Position numbers and translations under genes: made by a program | Notes under the pieces: generated by a model | What the model was told of the DNA's origin: nothing | The model's database searches: none | The model's input: only the letters and a program-made list of their open reading frames with translations | From: Phyllobacterium zundukense | Lineage (GTDB): Bacteria > Pseudomonadota > Alphaproteobacteria > Rhizobiales > Rhizobiaceae | Reading direction: 5' to 3' | DNA length: 64,000 nucleotides | Assembly: GCF_002764115.1 (NCBI RefSeq) | Contig: NZ_CP017940.1 | Coordinates: forward strand, 656,501 to 720,500 | Part shown: in pieces, positions 25,816 through 35,359 of the stretch | Layout of the letters: each line of letters begins with the position of its first letter | How positions within the stretch are numbered: position 1 is the first letter of the stretch

Positions 25816-26125
25816 AATCGCATTTGCACGCGGCCACAACCAAATTGCTCGCGCCAGTAGAATTTCTTGTACCAGAATCGCGGATTCATGTGCGAGAATC
25901 GACAGGTTTCGTGTGAGAATGATCAACTTCTCTCAAAGAACGTTCAGGATACCGGAAATCGCATCCGGCTTTTCGGCCAGAGCAGAATCTATCAGAAATG
26001 ATAGTTTTTCCGACCGGATGCGGATTGACGCAATGGCGGTCCCGACAGATGGTTGCGCCCGACATTTGCGGGCCGTTGCAACCACCGGCAGCAGACCTTT
26101 TCAAGCACCACCGGGAGGCATTCGG
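25816..26125 (+). promoter_or_regulatory. Leader/promoter region of the IolI-like gene with candidate operator
   Basis: 310 bases without a gene. It holds TCTATCA-gaaa-TGATAG (25988-26004), similar to the palindrome upstream of the LacI gene, and the GGGAGG binding site at 26113-26118. The open frame that runs through it in phase with the downstream gene has no ribosome site and is not considered coding. Confidence 0.5.
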
Positions 26126-26953
26126 ATGACCGACACAATTTCTCACCCTGTTTTTGCAATCAACCATATGGTCGCCCCGGGCCTGTCGCCGCGCGACTTC
26201 TTCCAGCTGGCGAAGTCTCTCGGCCTCAGCGATGTCGAGATCCGCAACGACCTCGACGGCAACGCCATCGTCAACGGCACCCCCGCGGCGGAAGTCCGGG
26301 CATTGGCCGAGGAGGCCGGCGTGCGCATCGCCACGATCAATGCGCTGCAGCGCTTCAACGAGTGGACGCCAGAGCGCGAGAAGGAAGCAATCGAGCTTGC
26401 CGATTATGCCCGGGATGTCGGCGCGAGGGCGCTGGTCCTCGTCCCGGTCAATGACGGTTCCGGCCAACAGGACGGCGAGCGGCAGGCCAACCTGCGCACC
26501 GCGCTGAAGGCGCTGAAGCCGATCCTCGAGGACCGCGGTCTCATCGGCTTCGTCGAGCCGCTGGGATTCGAGATCTGTTCGCTGCGCTCCAAGCGCGAGG
26601 CCGCCGAGGCCATCGAGGCGATTGGCGGCCAGGACCGCTTCAAACTCGTGCATGACACGTTCCACCATCACCTCGCCGGTGAACCCGAACTCTTCCCGGC
26701 GATGACGGGCCTCGTCCATATTTCCGGCGTGACCGATCCCGACGTCACTGTCAGCGACATGCGCGACCCGCACCGCGTGCTTGTCGATGCGGATGACCGC
26801 CTCGGTAATATCGGACAGATGCGCGCCCTGCTCGATCAGGGTTATGATGGCCTGTTCTCGTTCGAACCTTTTGCGCGCGAGGTACAGGAGCTGGAAAATC
26901 CATCCGCGGCGCTTTCGGCCAGCATGGACACGATCAAAGCCGGACTGGTTTGA
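26126..26953 (+). CDS. iolI: TIM-barrel sugar isomerase, IolI-like (2-keto-myo-inositol isomerase)
   Basis: A 275-residue xylose-isomerase-like TIM barrel. The pattern AINHM near the N terminus, GLSDVEIRNDL with the metal-side Glu, IATINALQRFNEW and the late FKLVHDTFHH and LFSFEPFA match inosose isomerase IolI, which interconverts 2-keto-myo-inositol and 1-keto-D-chiro-inositol. MocC-type rhizopine proteins are another TIM-barrel possibility. ATG 26126 has GGGAGG seven bases upstream. It follows the LacI gene and precedes the accessory stretch that separates it from the inositol importer. Confidence 0.75.
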   Translation: MTDTISHPVFAINHMVAPGLSPRDFFQLAKSLGLSDVEIRNDLDGNAIVNGTPAAEVRALAEEAGVRIATINALQRFNEWTPEREKEAIELADYARDVGARALVLVPVNDGSGQQDGERQANLRTALKALKPILEDRGLIGFVEPLGFEICSLRSKREAAEAIEAIGGQDRFKLVHDTFHHHLAGEPELFPAMTGLVHISGVTDPDVTVSDMRDPHRVLVDADDRLGNIGQMRALLDQGYDGLFSFEPFAREVQELENPSAALSASMDTIKAGLV

Positions 26954-27263
26954 ATAGTGGACGGCAGTTCCCGGCCGCTTCATTCCGGCCGAAGGTTTGT
27001 AGAGATAGGTAGGCGGTCTACCACTCCGGCCAGACCGCACGAATTAAGGTGGATTTTTGCGAAGTTCATCGAGTGCTTCGGATATACCGAGCGATTTGTC
27101 GAACCCGCTCGCCGCCATGCAGCAGGAAAACAATCTTCTGCGGGAAGTGTTGTCGCCGGAACACATGGTCAAGGTTGCCGACGCGATCACGATGTTGAGG
27201 GCCGTTCGATGACGACGAAGCTGCTGATAGCGCTCGAAGATATCCTGATGGCTTCAGCTGTGC
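26954..27263. other. Intergenic region after iolI-like gene, possible gene remnant
   Basis: 310 bases with no convincing gene. One + frame reads without stops from about 27052 to 27212 and looks protein-like near its end (MQQENNLLREVLSPEHMVKV from 27117), but it lacks a start with a ribosome site and matches nothing I recognise. It may be a remnant or chance. Confidence 0.35.
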
Positions 27264-27476
27264 TCAGATATTTGACTTCGATTTCTCAAATGGCGAAGGC
27301 TTTGACAAAATCGGATCGCAGCGCGTTGCAATGCTGAACCAAGCGAACAGCAGAATTATAAACAGCACACCCACGACAGGGCGTAAGGGGTGAGTGTTGA
27401 TGTTGGTCGAGTGGGAGTCACTCCACACCGCCTCAAACTCCTTGTCTTTACTATCTTTGTCTTTGTCTTCATCCAT
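27264..27476 (-). CDS. Small putative membrane protein
   Basis: A 70-residue ORF with a very acidic/lysine-rich N terminus (MDEDKDKDSKDKEFEAVW) and one hydrophobic segment at ~34-52 (VVGVLFIILLFAWFSIA). Codon use is more AT-rich than the neighbours. No clear Shine-Dalgarno precedes the ATG at 27476. Not recognised; it may be a genuine single-pass inner-membrane protein of accessory origin. Confidence 0.4.
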   Translation of the reverse strand: MDEDKDKDSKDKEFEAVWSDSHSTNINTHPLRPVVGVLFIILLFAWFSIATRCDPILSKPSPFEKSKSNI

Positions 27477-27846
27477 ATGCGTATTTGATCATATCGATGT
27501 TAAAACTTTACCGCCGCGCATAACTGCCCGGCAGACAATCCGGCGGTGGCAAATCAAGCCCGCCACCATCCGCAGATGGCGTCGCAATAAACGCAAAAAA
27601 CGTGTCCTGATAGTTGATATAGCGGCATTGCGTGTATCGGCGTGTCCTTGGTCAGCGCCGCATCGGAAGCCGCTGTGGCCCAACTGAAAATTATACTCCC
27701 ACAGCCCTTTCAGTTCACCATGCTCAAGCCGCATGATCCGAGCAACAGTGACGCCATCAACCGATAAAAGTTTACCAACCGAATGAACGCTAGCTCAATA
27801 GCTCAAGTGATAGAACATGGCCCTTGGTTCTCAGAACGAGGTGTTT
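27477..27846. other. AT-richer intergenic region between small membrane ORFs
   Basis: 370 bases between two oppositely oriented small membrane ORFs, with lower GC than the flanks. It should hold promoters for one or both. Short ORFs on both strands lack ribosome sites. No repeat or RNA gene was seen. Confidence 0.4.
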
Positions 27847-28215
27847 ATGTTCATTTGGCTCCTAATACTTCTGGTCGGCGTGTTCTTGATGATGCGCACG
27901 GGTATTAAAGTCCAAAAGGAAATCGTCGCCCGCGACTATTCGTGGAGAAACTTTGGCTTGCTCTCCTTCGCGTGGCTCGCAATTACGTTGTCAGGCTTTC
28001 AGTCAAACTGCTCTGAGATCGGCTGCCAATGGAGCGTGCAATTCGGCTGGTTGGCGAACCTTCTTCATCAGATTGTGCCAATCCAGGGATTTGAACCCAC
28101 CCGCACGATCATGTTGCTGATTTGCGGCTACGTTATCGTGACCATATACCTCTTGGGTCACTGGATTGGATGGATGCTCTACTGCACCCGAAAACTCTTT
28201 CAGCTTGCGAGCTAA
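27847..28215 (+). CDS. Hypothetical membrane protein, three helices
   Basis: A 122-residue protein with three hydrophobic segments: ~2-18 (WLLILLVGVFLMM), ~35-50 (LLSFAWLAITLSG) and ~92-112 (IMLLICGYVIVTIYLLGHW). Two Cys (in SNCSEIGCQW) lie in a probable periplasmic loop. GAGG precedes the ATG at 27847 by about five bases; an in-frame ATG ten codons earlier is weaker. No family recognised. Base composition is lower in GC than the inositol genes, in keeping with acquisition. Confidence 0.6.
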   Translation: MFIWLLILLVGVFLMMRTGIKVQKEIVARDYSWRNFGLLSFAWLAITLSGFQSNCSEIGCQWSVQFGWLANLLHQIVPIQGFEPTRTIMLLICGYVIVTIYLLGHWIGWMLYCTRKLFQLAS

Positions 28216-28696
28216 GTAAGCTTTATCAAACAGCCCTCGTCGCTCAAACTTGCCGCCTACGCCTTCGGGTGTATTTCAAAAAACATGCCGAGCGGCGCCG
28301 AACAATTTGCCGCATTGATAACGGGCCTTCAGGCCCAGGAATGACGCAATCGCAAATCCCCCAGAGCTGCCGGTTGACCGCGGGAGACCGTGTGGCGGCT
28401 GGCCGTTGGCGAGGCGCGCGAGCCGCTCTATACGACGGTGCGGCGAATCGAGCATCTTTACGAGCAGAAGATCGAGCCAAGTCTGCTGCGAACGATGCGA
28501 CGATAGGCGAGTGGACGCTTTGCGTGGTATGACGTTCTTGCTCAAAGCAAGACTTTTTTACTTTTCAGAACGAAACGGCCCGATAGGTTTTTCCCGTCGG
28601 GCCGCTTTGTCTTTAGGCGTTGCGAACGTCTAGAGAACGAGTTTTTTCAAACGCCGATAGTTTAAAAACGCGGCGAAGCCCCGGGAACTCGATCAG
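28216..28696. other. Non-coding stretch with terminator-like hairpin
   Basis: 481 bases with no supported gene. At 28576-28604 lies a hairpin CGGCCCGA / TCGGGCCG with a 13-base loop followed by CTTTG, which may end transcripts from either side. A + frame around 28380-28506 reads protein-like (VWRLAVGEAREPLYTTVRR) and stops at TAG, possibly a degraded gene end. Confidence 0.45.
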
Positions 28697-29107
28697 CTAA
28701 TCATCTTCCTCGTCATAAACAACGATATCTGCAATGGCGGGTATCCAGGGAAGCGCTGAGCGCTGCCAGACTGCATGGGTCGGCCGCAGTTCCGCACGTT
28801 GCGCGAGCGTGCCAACCCGAACACCGTAGACCGAGGGATTGTGGCTATCTGACGTCGCATAGAGCGGTGTACCGCATTCGGCGCAAAAGGCTTGCGCCCG
28901 GCGCGCGCCGCTTGCCGCGGTCTTGATGTAGACTTTCGGGTTGCCTGACAGAATGTGAAAGTCACTTGCTGCGACGGGAACCGATACGCGAAAGGCCGTC
29001 CCTGTCAGAGTCTGGCAGTCGGTACAATGGCAAATGCTCACTTCGCCGGGATCGACATCGCCAGTGAATGTTATCCTGCCGCAATGGCATGCGCCATCAA
29101 CTTTCAT
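28697..29107 (-). CDS. GFA family protein (glutathione-dependent formaldehyde-activating-like)
   Basis: A 136-residue protein of the GFA/CENP-V fold. Zinc-ligand cysteines are seen in ACHCGRI (residues ~6-9), ICHCTDCQTLTG and AFCAECGTPLY. The fold was named after an enzyme joining formaldehyde to glutathione, but most members have unproven function. ATG 29107 has GGAGGG eight bases upstream; an in-frame start ten codons earlier is less likely. It lies downstream of the phytochelatin synthase gene on the same strand, 40 bases away. Confidence 0.88.
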   Translation of the reverse strand: MKVDGACHCGRITFTGDVDPGEVSICHCTDCQTLTGTAFRVSVPVAASDFHILSGNPKVYIKTAASGARRAQAFCAECGTPLYATSDSHNPSVYGVRVGTLAQRAELRPTHAVWQRSALPWIPAIADIVVYDEEDD

Positions 29108-29147
29108 GTTCCATCCCTCCGGTTCGATCTGCAGCAATCAAACAGGT

Positions 29148-29804
29148 CTACTCGATCAGAAGCAAGCCGCGCTTCTTGTCTCCGTCGAACGTGTCCATGG
29201 CCTGGAACAATCGTTCACGCTCGACGAGCCACGGCCTGTAATTCTCATTCACATCGAGGACAAAGACCATATCTTCGGCTTCAAGGTATCCGCCGATCGG
29301 CGAATGATGACCACTGCCCGCGCCAAACACCAGCTCTCTGGTGAAATTGACGATGTAACGGCGATTGGGGTCGTTGGCGCGTCTCAGATGGTCGCGAAAC
29401 TCTTCGGCCGTGAGATTGCGCAGGACGGTGACTTTCCGTTCGGTGTGCTTTAGTGCGACCTCGGCAAGCTCATCAAGTGTGAGCCCCATGATGCAGAAGC
29501 CGGTCCAGCACTTTCCGGTCCCTTCGAGAACCGCTGCTTCGGTCGTCTCCTCCTCGCCGATGGAACGGAAGGCATTTGCAACGCTTGCCGGGCCGCATCG
29601 GGAGCCGTTGGATTGCCAGTCCAGTTCTGGCTTGAAGGTCGCAGCCACTGGCAGTTGCCATGCGCGATTTATCAATTCGGGTGTGCGGATGACCGAGGTT
29701 TGAATTGCCTCCGGCGAAACCCTGGTCTGCCCCACGACAAGAAATGCCGCACCCGCAAGCAGGGCGGTACAGGCAACCAAACCGAAAACGAAACGACGCC
29801 TCAT
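29148..29804 (-). CDS. Phytochelatin synthase family protein, exported
   Basis: A 218-residue papain-fold protein like the short bacterial phytochelatin synthases. Residues 1-25 form a signal peptide or anchor (RRRFVFGLVACTALLAGAAFL). The catalytic Cys is C70 in SNGSRCGPASVANAF, the His is in GSGHHSPIGGY (residues ~164-173) and the Asp is D184 in VLDVNEN. Bacterial members mainly cleave Gly from glutathione rather than making phytochelatins. The substrate here would be periplasmic. No clear ribosome site is visible before the ATG. Confidence 0.88.
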   Translation of the reverse strand: MRRRFVFGLVACTALLAGAAFLVVGQTRVSPEAIQTSVIRTPELINRAWQLPVAATFKPELDWQSNGSRCGPASVANAFRSIGEEETTEAAVLEGTGKCWTGFCIMGLTLDELAEVALKHTERKVTVLRNLTAEEFRDHLRRANDPNRRYIVNFTRELVFGAGSGHHSPIGGYLEAEDMVFVLDVNENYRPWLVERERLFQAMDTFDGDKKRGLLLIE

Positions 29805-30266
29805 CGCTACAACCTCGATAGCCTGGTCGCCGAAACTTTATCGGTCGGACGCCAAAACTTCAAATTGAACGGGAACGAGGAAAGTGCAGGGGCGCCTGCC
29901 GTGTTTTTCTCCTCTATCCCCATAGGCGGTCTTGCTGTTCGATACTGAATTAATGAGGGCTTCCACCTGGAGGTCGAGAAGTCTTATTGCGCAGCTGTGC
30001 AAAAAATTACCCCTCAATTATTGCCCGGTTTTCCTGAATCCCGCTTGACGCTGCGAACAGAAAATGGAATAAATATTTCAGAAACTGAGTACAACGGTCT
30101 GTATGTTCCGTAATTGATGCTCAGAATCAAGTTTGCGCGAAACTTCGCGCACTCTTCACGTCCGGATATTCGCAAGCCAAGGGTAGGTTGGCTGCGAACT
30201 ATGAAGGCGCGGGGAGCTTCCGGATTAAAGCCGGTGTGGCCGGGCACCATTTGTGGAGGAGAAGAA
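29805..30266 (+). promoter_or_regulatory. Upstream region of the inositol/rhizopine importer operon
   Basis: 462 bases without a gene. TTGACG (30045-30050) is a good -35 element. About 17 bases on, TGGAATAAATATTTCA (30065-30080) overlaps the -10 position and contains GGAA-N6-TTTC, one mismatch from the GGAA-N6-TTCC motif described for rhizobial IolR. Expression of the ABC operon is therefore probably repressed by the RpiR-type regulator encoded at 36604. A ribosome site GGAGGAGAAG precedes the ATG at 30267. Confidence 0.55.
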
Positions 30267-31196
30267 ATGAAGAAATTTTTGATGACTGTGGCCGTCTCTG
30301 CGTTGATGAGCAGTTCGGCCTTTGCCGCCAATATCGGTGTCTCCATGGCGCTGTTCGATGACAACTTCCTCACGGTCCTGCGCAACGGTATGCAGGACTA
30401 TGCCAAGACGCTCGACGGCGTGACCTTGCAGGTCGAGGACGCGCAGAACGATGTCGCCAAGCAGCAGAGCCAGATCCAGAACTTCATTGCATCCAAGGTC
30501 GACGCCATCATCGTCAACCCGGTCGATACGGACGCTACCGCTGCCATGTCGAAGATTGCGTCCGAAGCGGGTATTCCGCTGGTCTACGTCAACCGGGAGC
30601 CGGTGAACGTCAACGAACTTCCCGAGAAGCAGGCGTTCGTGGCTTCGAACGAAGTCGAATCCGGTACGCTCGAGACCAAGGAAGTCTGCCGCCTGCTCAA
30701 GGGCAAGGGCGATATCGTTGTCATGATGGGCGAATTGTCCAACCAGGCAGCGCGCCAGCGCACCAAGGACATTCATGACGTGATCGCCACGGATGAGTGC
30801 AAAGGTCTCAAGATCGTTGAAGAACAGACCGCCAACTGGTCCCGTACGCAGGGCGCCGACCTGATGACGAACTGGCTCTCCGCCGGTCTGAAGTTCGATG
30901 CAGTGGTTTCCAACAATGACGAAATGGCCATTGGCGCGATCCAGGCACTCAAGGCTGCCGGGCGCGCGATGGACACGGTTGTCATCGGCGGTGTCGATGC
31001 CACGCAGGACGCGCTTGCGGCCATGGCTGCCGGCGACCTCGACGTGACGGTGTTCCAGAACGCCGCCGGTCAGGGCCAGGGTGCAGTCGATGCAGCGCTC
31101 AAGCTTGCCAAGGGCGAGAAGGTCGAGACCAAGGTCTATGTGCCTTTCGAGCTGGTGACGCCGGAGAACCTGTCGAAGTACCAGAAGTCCAATTAG
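30267..31196 (+). CDS. Sugar/cyclitol ABC transporter binding protein (MocB/IbpA-like)
   Basis: A 309-residue periplasmic binding protein of the ribose/inositol class. Signal peptide at 1-20 (cut after SSAFA). The family pattern NDVAKQQSQIQNFIASKVDAIIVNPVDTDAT and the repeated NREPVN, VSNNDEMAIGAIQALKAAG and GVDATQDAL are clear. It heads an operon with a two-domain ATPase, a permease and iolG, so myo-inositol, scyllo-inositol or a rhizopine such as an inosamine is the likely ligand; MocB and IbpA belong to the same class. Confidence 0.9.
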   Translation: MKKFLMTVAVSALMSSSAFAANIGVSMALFDDNFLTVLRNGMQDYAKTLDGVTLQVEDAQNDVAKQQSQIQNFIASKVDAIIVNPVDTDATAAMSKIASEAGIPLVYVNREPVNVNELPEKQAFVASNEVESGTLETKEVCRLLKGKGDIVVMMGELSNQAARQRTKDIHDVIATDECKGLKIVEEQTANWSRTQGADLMTNWLSAGLKFDAVVSNNDEMAIGAIQALKAAGRAMDTVVIGGVDATQDALAAMAAGDLDVTVFQNAAGQGQGAVDAALKLAKGEKVETKVYVPFELVTPENLSKYQKSN

Positions 31197-31338
31197 GAGA
31201 CCTTTGCCAATCCACCCTGACGGGCATCTGATGCGATTTTCTGCGCTTCCGGTGCTCATGGACCAAAAAGTCCACTGCGCTCCGGTTCTCGAAAAGCGCA
31301 CCACCTGCCTCGTCAGGCTGAATTCTCAAACGGTCTCC
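31196..31338. repeat. Intergenic repeat, family A copy 2
   Basis: A 143-base element bounded by a perfect 7-base inverted repeat GGAGACC / GGTCTCC. Its inner blocks (CATCTGATGCGATTTTCTGC, CTTCCGGTGCTCATGGACC, TCCACTGCGCTCCGGTTCTC) match copy 1 at 14149-14283. It lies between the binding-protein gene and the ATPase gene, where its RNA hairpin could separate expression levels. Confidence 0.85.
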
Positions 31339-31412
31339 CGGGCCGGTAATCCGGGACGCACCAATCCGGTGCGTTCCGGTATATAATAAAGCCTCTCTGG
31401 GAGGAGATGATC

Positions 31413-32954
31413 ATGTCAGTCAGTCCCTCGACCATGGCCGCGGTGCGCGCCAGTGGCGCCATACCGCAGGCGGAATATCTTCTGAACGTTGAGAACATCC
31501 GCAAGGAATTCCCCGGCGTGCTGGCGCTGGACAACGTGCAATTCCGGCTGAAGCGCGGCACAGTGCACGCGTTGATGGGCGAGAACGGCGCCGGTAAATC
31601 CACTCTGATGAAGATTCTCGCTGGAATATATATTCCAGATCAGGGCGAGGTTTATCTCAAGGGCCTGCCGATCCGCCTCAAGTCACCCTTGGATGCTCTG
31701 GAGAATGGCATCGCCATGATCCATCAGGAGCTGAACCTGATGCCGTTCATGACGGTGGCGGAAAATATCTGGATCCGCCGCGAGCCGAAGAACAGTTTCG
31801 GCTTTGTCGATCATGGCAAGATGTACGACATGACGGCCGAACTGTTCCAGCGGCTCAACATTGCGCTCGATCCGGAAAGCCAGGTGCGCGACCTGAGCGT
31901 TGCCAACCGGCAGATGGTGGAGATCGCCAAGGCGGTTTCCTACGAATCCGATGTGCTGATCATGGATGAGCCGACCTCGGCCCTGACCGAGCGCGAAGTG
32001 GAACATCTTTTCGCAATTATCCGCGACCTGCGCGCACAAGGCATCGGCATCGTCTACATTACCCATAAGATGAGCGAGCTGTTCGAGATTGCCGACGAGT
32101 TTTCGGTATTCCGCGACGGCCGCTATATCGGCACGCATCTTTCGACCGATGTAACACGCGACGACATCATCAAGATGATGGTCGGGCGCGAGATCACCCA
32201 GATGTTCCCGAAGGAGACCGTGCCGATCGGCGATGTGGTGCTTTCGGTGAAGGACCTTTCGCTGAAGAACGTGTTCCACGACGTTTCGTTCGAAGTGCGG
32301 GCAGGAGAGATTCTCGGTGTTGCCGGCCTGGTCGGTTCCGGCCGGTCGAATGTGGCCGAGACGATTTTTGGTGTGACGCCGGCAACGGCAGGGACCATCG
32401 AAATCAACGGCAAGCCGATAAAGATGAATTCACCAAACCAGGCGATCAGCCATGGAATGGCTTTCATCACTGAGGATCGCAAGGAAACCGGCTGCCTGCT
32501 CATTCTAGATGTGCTCGAAAACATGCAGATCGCCGTGCTGCAGGACCGTTTCGTCAAATATGGCTTTGTCCAGGAAAAGGGCGTAACCGCCGCCTGCAAG
32601 ACCATGAGCGACGCGCTGCGCGTGAAGACGCCGAACATGCAGGAAACGGTCGAAAACCTTTCCGGCGGTAACCAGCAGAAGGTGCTGATCGGTCGCTGGC
32701 TCTTGACCAACCCGAAGATTCTCATTCTCGACGAGCCGACGCGCGGCATCGATGTCGGCGCCAAGGCGGAGATTCACCGCCTCGTGTCCCAGCTCGCCAA
32801 GCAGGGCGTCGCGGTGATCATGATCTCGTCGGAGATGCCGGAAGTGCTCGGTATGAGCGACCGTATCATGGTGATGCATGAGGGCCGCGTGACCGGTTTT
32901 CTCGATCGAGAAGAAGCAACCCAGGTAAAGGTAATGGAGCTCGCTTCAAAATGA
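31413..32954 (+). CDS. Inositol-type ABC transporter ATPase (RbsA-like, two-domain)
   Basis: A 513-residue tandem ATPase of the CUT2 class. The first domain has a full Walker [10 protein letters not shown] (57-65) and Walker [21 protein letters not shown]; the second has the degenerate site usual for RbsA ([16 protein letters not shown]), the signature [15 protein letters not shown] and [26 protein letters not shown] fits the ATG at 31413 best; an ATG two codons earlier is too close. It powers uptake with the adjacent permease and binding protein. Confidence 0.93.
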   Translation: MSVSPSTMAAVRASGAIPQAEYLLNVENIRKEFPGVLALDNVQFRLKRGTVHALMGENGAGKSTLMKILAGIYIPDQGEVYLKGLPIRLKSPLDALENGIAMIHQELNLMPFMTVAENIWIRREPKNSFGFVDHGKMYDMTAELFQRLNIALDPESQVRDLSVANRQMVEIAKAVSYESDVLIMDEPTSALTEREVEHLFAIIRDLRAQGIGIVYITHKMSELFEIADEFSVFRDGRYIGTHLSTDVTRDDIIKMMVGREITQMFPKETVPIGDVVLSVKDLSLKNVFHDVSFEVRAGEILGVAGLVGSGRSNVAETIFGVTPATAGTIEINGKPIKMNSPNQAISHGMAFITEDRKETGCLLILDVLENMQIAVLQDRFVKYGFVQEKGVTAACKTMSDALRVKTPNMQETVENLSGGNQQKVLIGRWLLTNPKILILDEPTRGIDVGAKAEIHRLVSQLAKQGVAVIMISSEMPEVLGMSDRIMVMHEGRVTGFLDREEATQVKVMELASK

Positions 32955-32976
32955 GCGCCCCGGGGAGGAAACAACA

Positions 32977-34005
32977 ATGACGAGTGAACAGATAACCGCC
33001 AAGGCAACAACACCGGCACTCGGGCGCAAGCACCGCCGGCGCATGCCGCCAGAGGTCAACATCCTGCTGGTGCTGATCGGTATTGCAGTGGTCTTCGAGA
33101 TACTGGGCTGGATTTTTGCCGGACAGAGCTTCCTGATGAATGTGCAGCGCCTGCGGATCATCATCCTGCAGGTCTCCGTCATCGGCATCATCGCTGTCGG
33201 CGTGACGCAGGTGATCATTACCGGCGGCATCGATCTTTCCTCCGGCTCCGTCGTCGGCATGACGGCGATGATCGCCGCAAGTTTCGCCCAGTCCTCCACC
33301 TGGGCCCGGCCGGTCTATCCCGCATTGACGGACCTACCGTTTTTCATCCCTATCGGTATCGGTCTCGGCATTGGCCTTTTGGCCGGTATCGTCAATGGCT
33401 GGCTGATCGCTTACACCAAGATACCGCCCTTCATTGCCACGCTCGGCATGATGGTCTCCGCGCGCGGCGTGGCAAAATGGTACACCAAGGGCTCGCCGGT
33501 TTCGGGTCTGACCGATCAGTTCAATTTCATCGGCACCAGCATCTGGCCGGTCGTGGTGTTCCTGGTCGTGGCGCTGATCTTCCATATTGCACTGCGCTAC
33601 ACGCGCTACGGCAAGTTCACCTATGCCATCGGTGCCAATGTACAGGCGGCTCGCGTCTCCGGCATCAATATCGAGAAGCACCTGATCAAGGTCTATGCCA
33701 TTGCCGGCCTGCTGGCAGGGCTTGCCGGTATCGTCACGGCTGCCCGTGCGCAAACGGCACAGGCCGGCATGGGCGTCACCTACGAACTTGATGCCATTGC
33801 CGCTGCCGTCATTGGCGGAACATCGCTGACGGGCGGTATCGGCCGCATCACCGGCACGGTCATCGGCGCCATCATTCTCGGCGTCATGATCTCCGGCTTC
33901 ACCTTCCTGCGGGTGGACGCCTACTACCAGGAGATCATCAAGGGCGTGATCATCGTTGCAGCCGTGATCGTGGACGTGTATCGCCAGAAGAAGCGCAAAG
34001 TCTAG
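32977..34005 (+). CDS. Inositol-type ABC transporter permease (RbsC-like)
   Basis: A 342-residue CUT2 permease with eight or more membrane helices. The conserved [13 protein letters not shown] after helix 2-3, GLINGxL-like [22 protein letters not shown], and the C-terminal [19 protein letters not shown] are typical of ribose/inositol permeases. GGAGG lies seven bases before the ATG. It is 22 bases after the ATPase gene and forms the channel of the importer. Confidence 0.93.
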   Translation: MTSEQITAKATTPALGRKHRRRMPPEVNILLVLIGIAVVFEILGWIFAGQSFLMNVQRLRIIILQVSVIGIIAVGVTQVIITGGIDLSSGSVVGMTAMIAASFAQSSTWARPVYPALTDLPFFIPIGIGLGIGLLAGIVNGWLIAYTKIPPFIATLGMMVSARGVAKWYTKGSPVSGLTDQFNFIGTSIWPVVVFLVVALIFHIALRYTRYGKFTYAIGANVQAARVSGINIEKHLIKVYAIAGLLAGLAGIVTAARAQTAQAGMGVTYELDAIAAAVIGGTSLTGGIGRITGTVIGAIILGVMISGFTFLRVDAYYQEIIKGVIIVAAVIVDVYRQKKRKV

Positions 34006-34017
34006 TGAGACGCCGGC

Positions 34018-34046
34018 TATCTCTCCCCTTGAAGGGGGGAGATAAA
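34018..34046. repeat. Half copy of the RIME-like repeat
   Basis: A small palindrome TCTCTCCCCTTGAAGGGGGG-type followed by AGATAA, matching the ends of the longer mosaic repeats at 35110 and 52121. It lies between permease gene and iolG. Confidence 0.6.
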
Positions 34047-34116
34047 CGCGGCACTGACGGCAAGAATCAATCTGTAACGCCCGGGTCCTTCCGGGCTTCT
34101 TTTAAGAGGGTATGAA

Positions 34117-35106
34117 ATGACTGTACGTTTTGGCCTGCTCGGCGCAGGCCGTATCGGCAAGGTGCATGCGAAAGCAGTGACATCCAATGCGGGAGCGAAA
34201 CTCGTCGCCGTCGCCGATGCTTTCGAACAGGCCGCCAAGGATCTCTCCGCCGCCCATGGCTGTGAAATCCGCACCATCGACGAGATCGAGAAGGCTTCGG
34301 ATATCGACGCAGTCATCATCTGCACGCCGACGGATACGCATGCTGATCTGATCGAGCGCTTTTCCCGGGCCGGCAAGGCGATCTTCTGCGAGAAGCCGAT
34401 CGATCTCGACGTGGAGCGCGTCCGGCAATGCCTCGCGGTGGTCAAGGAAACCGGTGCCACGCTGATGGTCGGCTTCAATCGCCGCTTCGATCCGCACTTT
34501 GCCGCCGTACGCAAGGCAATCGACGATGGCGCCATCGGCGATGTCGAAATGGTCACGATCACCTCGCGCGATCCCGGCGCGCCACCGGCTGAATATATCA
34601 GCCGTTCCGGTGGTATCTTCCGTGACATGACGATCCATGATTTCGACATGGCCCGCTTCCTGCTGGGCGAGGAGCCTGTTGCCGTGACCGCCCATGCCTC
34701 GGTGCTGGTCGACAAGAAGATCGGTGAGCTTGGCGATTACGACAGCGTCAGCGTCATCCTCTCGACCGCTTCGGGCAAACAGTGTGTGATCTCCAATTCC
34801 CGCCGCGCGACCTACGGCTATGACCAGCGTATCGAAGTGCATGGCTCAAAGGGCCTGGCGGCCGCGGAGAACCAGCGGCCGGTCTCGATCGAGATTGCCA
34901 ATGGCAGCGGTTATACCCGCCCGCCGCTACATGATTTCTTCATGACGCGCTATACGGAAGCCTATGCCAACGAAATCGCCGCTTTCATCAATTCGATCGC
35001 GACGGGCGTGAAGGCAAGCCCAAGCGGCGAGGATGGCCTGATCGCGCTGGCGCTTGCCGACGCGGCGCTGCGCTCGGTCAAGGAAGGCAAGACGATCACG
35101 GTTTGA
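34117..35106 (+). CDS. iolG: myo-Inositol 2-dehydrogenase
   Basis: A 329-residue Gfo/Idh/MocA dehydrogenase oxidising myo-inositol to 2-keto-myo-inositol with NAD+. The Rossmann motif GLLGAGRIG is at 6-14, the catalytic Lys in EKP at 92-94 and the D170/H174 pair in FRDMTIHDFD, exactly the IolG layout. Its placement at the end of the inositol importer operon supports the assignment; scyllo-inositol dehydrogenases have similar sequences but this one has the typical IdhA/IolG length and motifs. Confidence 0.92.
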   Translation: MTVRFGLLGAGRIGKVHAKAVTSNAGAKLVAVADAFEQAAKDLSAAHGCEIRTIDEIEKASDIDAVIICTPTDTHADLIERFSRAGKAIFCEKPIDLDVERVRQCLAVVKETGATLMVGFNRRFDPHFAAVRKAIDDGAIGDVEMVTITSRDPGAPPAEYISRSGGIFRDMTIHDFDMARFLLGEEPVAVTAHASVLVDKKIGELGDYDSVSVILSTASGKQCVISNSRRATYGYDQRIEVHGSKGLAAAENQRPVSIEIANGSGYTRPPLHDFFMTRYTEAYANEIAAFINSIATGVKASPSGEDGLIALALADAALRSVKEGKTITV

Positions 35107-35109
35107 GTT

Positions 35110-35337
35110 CTCCGTTATCTCTCCCCTTGTGGGAGAGAAAGGATTTTCTTGAGTCTAGCGCAGCTAAGCCCTTAGAAAATCCAAGAGAGGGGATTTGTTA
35201 GCGCCAGAAACACCCCCTCTCTTGCGATTTCTAGCACTTAGCAAGAGCTAAGATGCTGAAATCGCTACCGGGGCGAGCCACGGGTCTCGCCCGCCTTCGG
35301 CCCCCCACAAGGGGGGAGATAATCGGCATCGTCTGTC
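35110..35337. repeat. RIME-like mosaic repeat, copy 1
   Basis: A ~228-base element starting CGTTATCTCTCCCCTTGTGG and ending ACAAGGGGGGAGATAATCGG, i.e. with inverted ends. Inside lie the palindromic modules GATTTTCTTG..AAGAAAATCC-type and GATTTCTAGCACTTAGC / GCTAAGATGCTGAAATC plus a GGGGCGAGCCACGGGTCTCG block. Matching modules occur at 42107, 44292 and 52121. It separates iolG from the convergent Gfo/Idh gene. Confidence 0.85.
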
Positions 35338-35359
35338 GGCGCTCCCATGCCCAAAGACG

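Noticed and set aside
25736..26125. N-terminal extension of the IolI-like protein
   Set aside because: The extra 130 codons cross the lacI 3' end and the operator region and lack a ribosome site; the GGGAGG-preceded ATG at 26126 fits the family length.
26957..27337. 126-codon + strand ORF after the IolI-like gene
   Set aside because: No ribosome site, Arg-rich low-similarity sequence, and a better protein-like frame partly overlaps it; not supported as a gene.
31099..31329. Short ORF encoding an EHRKRRKSHQM-type peptide, also at 14305 and 44347 on the minus strand
   Set aside because: The shared peptide is just translation of the family A repeat, not a protein family.
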